Shown: positions 5,967 through 7,246 of the stretch, piece by piece
Layout of the letters: each line of letters opens with the position of its first letter
How positions within the stretch are numbered: position 1 is the stretch's first letter
NCBI GenBank assembly: GCA_902783215.1
Contig: CACZQD010000133.1
Location: 1 to 7,246, forward strand
Direction: 5' to 3'
Source: an uncultured Erysipelotrichaceae bacterium
GTDB taxonomy: Bacteria > Bacillota_I > Bacilli_A > RF39 > UBA660
Length of the DNA: 7,246 bases
The notes under the pieces: model-generated
The model's database searches: none
What the model saw: only the letters and a program-made list of their open reading frames with translations
What the model was told of the DNA's origin: nothing
Position numbers and translations under genes: made by a program

Positions 5967-6722
5967 ATGGAAAAGACTAGAGTAGTAATGATTGATGATA
6001 ATAAGCAGTTAATTGAGGCAGTAAAAGAGTACTTTAAAGGAAGTAAAACAATTGATATAGTATATGAAGCTAGAGATGGAGTAGAAGGATTAGAAATAAT
6101 TGAAAAAAGATCTGATTATGATGTTATAGTATTAGATCTTATTATGCCAAATAAAGATGGTATAAAAGTTCTAGAGGAGATGAAAGAGAAAAATATAGAA
6201 AAAAAGATAGTTGTATTAACTAGTTATAATGCTCCAGAAGTAATAAGACAAGTATCAGAATTAGGAGTTAAATATTACTTGTTGAAACCATTTGACTTTA
6301 GTGATTTAGAAAAAAGAATACTAGATTTAAACAATATAAAAGAAACTAAAAGTTTAGATCTACACCATAATAAAATACAAGTATCAATTACCAAGATACT
6401 ACACGAACTTGGAATACCTTCACATATTAAAGGGTATCAATATATTCGTGAAGGTGTTGAAATAATTTTTGAACATCCAGAAACAATTGGAGGTATAACA
6501 AAGGAATTGTATCCAGAATTAGCTTTAAAATTTGATACAACGGTATCACGTGTTGAAAGAGCAATTCGTCACGCTATCGAAGTTAGTTGGAATCGTGGGG
6601 ATTGGGATTTAATGGAAGAGATATTTGGTCATTCTGTAGACATCGATAAAGCTAAACCAACTAATAGTGAATTTATTGTAACAATTGCAGATAAGTTAAG
6701 ATTAGATTATCATAAAGTATAG
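5967..6722 (+). CDS. spo0A: Sporulation master response regulator Spo0A
   Basis: The 251-residue product has an N-terminal receiver domain (about 4-122) with acidic Asp10-Asp11, phosphoacceptor Asp57 in VIVLDLIMPNKDG, Thr85 and Lys108 (LLKPFD). A linker (123-137) leads to the Spo0A-specific DNA-binding domain. Its signatures are SITKILHELGIPSHIKGYQY (140-159), GITKELYPELALKF (176-189), the recognition helix with SRVERAIRHAIEVSWNRG (194-211), and KAKPTNSEFI (228-237) with ADKLRL near the end. In sporulating Firmicutes, phosphorelay input to this Asp switches cells into sporulation or other stationary-phase programmes by binding 0A boxes. Length is close to the usual 260-270. It is monocistronic here, flanked by terminators, and spoIVB, the common neighbour, is not in the window. 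All five receiver-domain arginines are AGA, whereas four of six in the DNA-binding domain are CGT, a mild codon shift within the gene. The identification is firm; whether this organism actually sporulates is not shown. Confidence 0.97.
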   Translation: MEKTRVVMIDDNKQLIEAVKEYFKGSKTIDIVYEARDGVEGLEIIEKRSDYDVIVLDLIMPNKDGIKVLEEMKEKNIEKKIVVLTSYNAPEVIRQVSELGVKYYLLKPFDFSDLEKRILDLNNIKETKSLDLHHNKIQVSITKILHELGIPSHIKGYQYIREGVEIIFEHPETIGGITKELYPELALKFDTTVSRVERAIRHAIEVSWNRGDWDLMEEIFGHSVDIDKAKPTNSEFIVTIADKLRLDYHKV

Positions 6723-6727
6723 TTTAC

Positions 6728-6753
6728 AAAAATAATAAGAAAAAATAATAAGA
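6728..6753 (+). repeat. Exact 13-bp tandem duplication, A-rich
   Basis: AAAAATAATAAGA occurs twice head to tail (6728-6740 and 6741-6753), followed by further A-rich sequence to 6764. It lies just upstream of the -35 at 6770, so it could act as an UP-element-like or bending sequence for that promoter. It may also simply be low-complexity DNA after spo0A. Confidence 0.8.
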
Positions 6754-6769
6754 AAATAGCAAAATCCTC

Positions 6770-6801
6770 TTGACACATGGGGGGGGGGTAGATGATATAA
6801 T
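6770..6801 (+). promoter_or_regulatory. Promoter of the surface-protein gene with a poly-G spacer (candidate phase-variable promoter)
   Basis: A perfect -35 TTGACA (6770-6775) and a perfect extended -10 TGATATAAT (6793-6801) are separated by 20 bp (6776-6795). Ten of these are a G run at 6779-6788. The optimal spacer is 17 bp, which would need seven G. Both elements are consensus and only the spacer is off, so promoter strength should follow the G count. Transcription would start near 6808, giving a leader of about 64 nt. Confidence 0.8.
6779..6788 (+). repeat. G10 homopolymer in promoter spacer
   Basis: Ten consecutive G stand in an otherwise very A/T-rich intergenic region. The next longest G run in the window is five (1272-1276). 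Its location between -35 and -10 hexamers matches known slipped-strand control sites such as the poly-G in Neisseria porA and the poly-C in Bordetella fim promoters. Confidence 0.95.
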
Positions 6802-6834
6802 AAATACAGAAGATAAGAACTGTATTTATTTTTT
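6799..6834 (+). terminator. Inverted repeat with T tract: spo0A terminator and/or operator
   Basis: AATAAATACAG (6799-6809) is perfectly complementary to CTGTATTTATT (6820-6830) around a 10-nt loop, and the T run extends to 6834. Read from spo0A this is an AT-rich intrinsic terminator. Its left arm overlaps the -10 of the next promoter, so RNA started near 6808 would lack most of that arm and could not fold it. As DNA, the symmetric AAATACAG-N10-CTGTATTT over the -10 and start point could also be a repressor site. Confidence 0.5.
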
Positions 6835-6858
6835 AATATACGAGTTTTATCATTCTTT

Positions 6859-6866
6859 GAGGTGAT
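6859..6866 (+). promoter_or_regulatory. Strong Shine-Dalgarno of the surface-protein gene
   Basis: GAGGTGAT matches the anti-Shine-Dalgarno closely and ends 5 bases before ATG 6872, fixing the start of the partial gene at the right edge. Confidence 0.85.
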
Positions 6867-6871
6867 ATAAA

Positions 6872-7246
6872 ATGTTAAATAGAAAAGAGAGTAAAATAAT
6901 AACAGTAGGAATTATATCATTTGCTGTAGTAGCTTTAATAGGTCTTGTTTATTCAGCATTTACAGGTCAATTAAATATAACAGGAAAATCAGTAGGAAGG
7001 CATTCAAAATGGGATATACATTTTCAAAATGTATCAACAATAACTACTAATGGAACTTCAAAAGTACTTAACAATGGTCAGCCAACAATAAATGAAAATA
7101 ATCCAACACAAATAGAAAATTATGATGTGTCATTTACTACACCGGGAGATTCGATTAGTTTTACCTTTGATATTGTAAACGATGGTAATTATGATGCTTT
7201 AATAACAAGTGTAGATGTAGATACACCTGAATGCGATGTAAATGGA
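6872..7246 (+). CDS. Exported surface protein, camelysin/TasA-like, 3' end outside window
   Basis: An open frame of 125 codons runs to the window edge without a stop. The start MLNRKESK is followed by a hydrophobic segment (about 9-29, IITVGIISFAVVALIGLVYS), a signal peptide or N-terminal membrane anchor, then AFTGQLNITGK and SKWDIHFQNVSTIT. The exported part is rich in Asn, Thr and Ser and has FTTPGDSISFTFDIVNDGNY (88-107) before DALITSVDVDTPEC. The PGDS...F.F.V.N.G...A pattern is that of the beta-sandwich of camelysin/TasA-like proteins and of related surface proteins in uncultured gut Firmicutes; there it is usually followed by more repeats or a cell-wall anchor. Function is unknown: matrix fibre, adhesin or antigen are possible. 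It has its own strong ribosome site and a promoter with a G10 spacer, which suggests on/off or graded expression. The family call is a resemblance, not a search result. Confidence 0.8.
   Translation, partial: MLNRKESKIITVGIISFAVVALIGLVYSAFTGQLNITGKSVGRHSKWDIHFQNVSTITTNGTSKVLNNGQPTINENNPTQIENYDVSFTTPGDSISFTFDIVNDGNYDALITSVDVDTPECDVNG

Noticed and set aside
1..7246. Alternative genetic code: none of the eight complete open frames ends in TGA.
   Set aside because: All tryptophans are TGG and no in-frame TGA occurs in any gene. Eight TAA/TAG stops are easily expected in DNA this AT-rich, so the window gives no evidence for recoding.

Overview
The window comes from a low-GC, AT-rich Bacillota (Firmicutes) genome that uses ordinary purine-rich Shine-Dalgarno sites. 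Every tryptophan codon in the genes read is TGG. A clear Spo0A response regulator places it among endospore-forming or spore-ancestral Firmicutes. The pilin/lectin-like surface protein and the camelysin/TasA-like surface protein at the right edge resemble families I know from uncultured gut Bacilli (RF39-like and related MAG lineages). That lineage assignment is inference.

Layout, all on the + strand. (1) 1-1661: the 3' end of an NrnA-type DHH phosphoesterase gene overlaps a gene with a type IV prepilin N-terminus. That gene is split by a one-base frame discrepancy at an A9 run (763-771). Its second half encodes a large secreted domain ending in a WWTVSP...GVRPVVYLK segment. A hairpin terminator closes the unit at 1637-1661. 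(2) 1687-5863: a self-contained operon with an extended -10 promoter, pgk, a polytopic flippase/LPG-synthase-TM protein, a GT4 diacylglycerol-type glycosyltransferase and tpiA. The genes abut or overlap (1 nt gap, 1 nt overlap, 11 nt overlap), and a strong terminator contains the tpiA stop codon. Two glycolytic enzymes therefore flank two membrane-glycolipid genes. (3) 5864-6722: monocistronic spo0A, preceded by a perfect 0A box (5872-5878) and a degenerate second box in 10-bp register, suggesting autoregulation. (4) 6723-7246: an A-rich tandem repeat, then a promoter with consensus TTGACA and extended -10 TGATATAAT separated by a 20-bp spacer that contains G10. Downstream is the start of a surface-protein gene that runs off the window.

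The most interesting theme is switchable surface display. One surface gene has a homopolymer inside its promoter spacer, the classic architecture of transcriptional phase variation. A second (pilin-lectin) has a homopolymer inside its coding sequence and a C-terminal segment that is adenine-poor and rich in C-ending codons, as expected of a diversity-generating-retroelement variable region. No reverse transcriptase or template repeat lies in the window, so that last reading is a hypothesis. The pgk, tpiA and spo0A calls are firm. The exact substrates of the membrane protein and the glycosyltransferase are family-level inferences.
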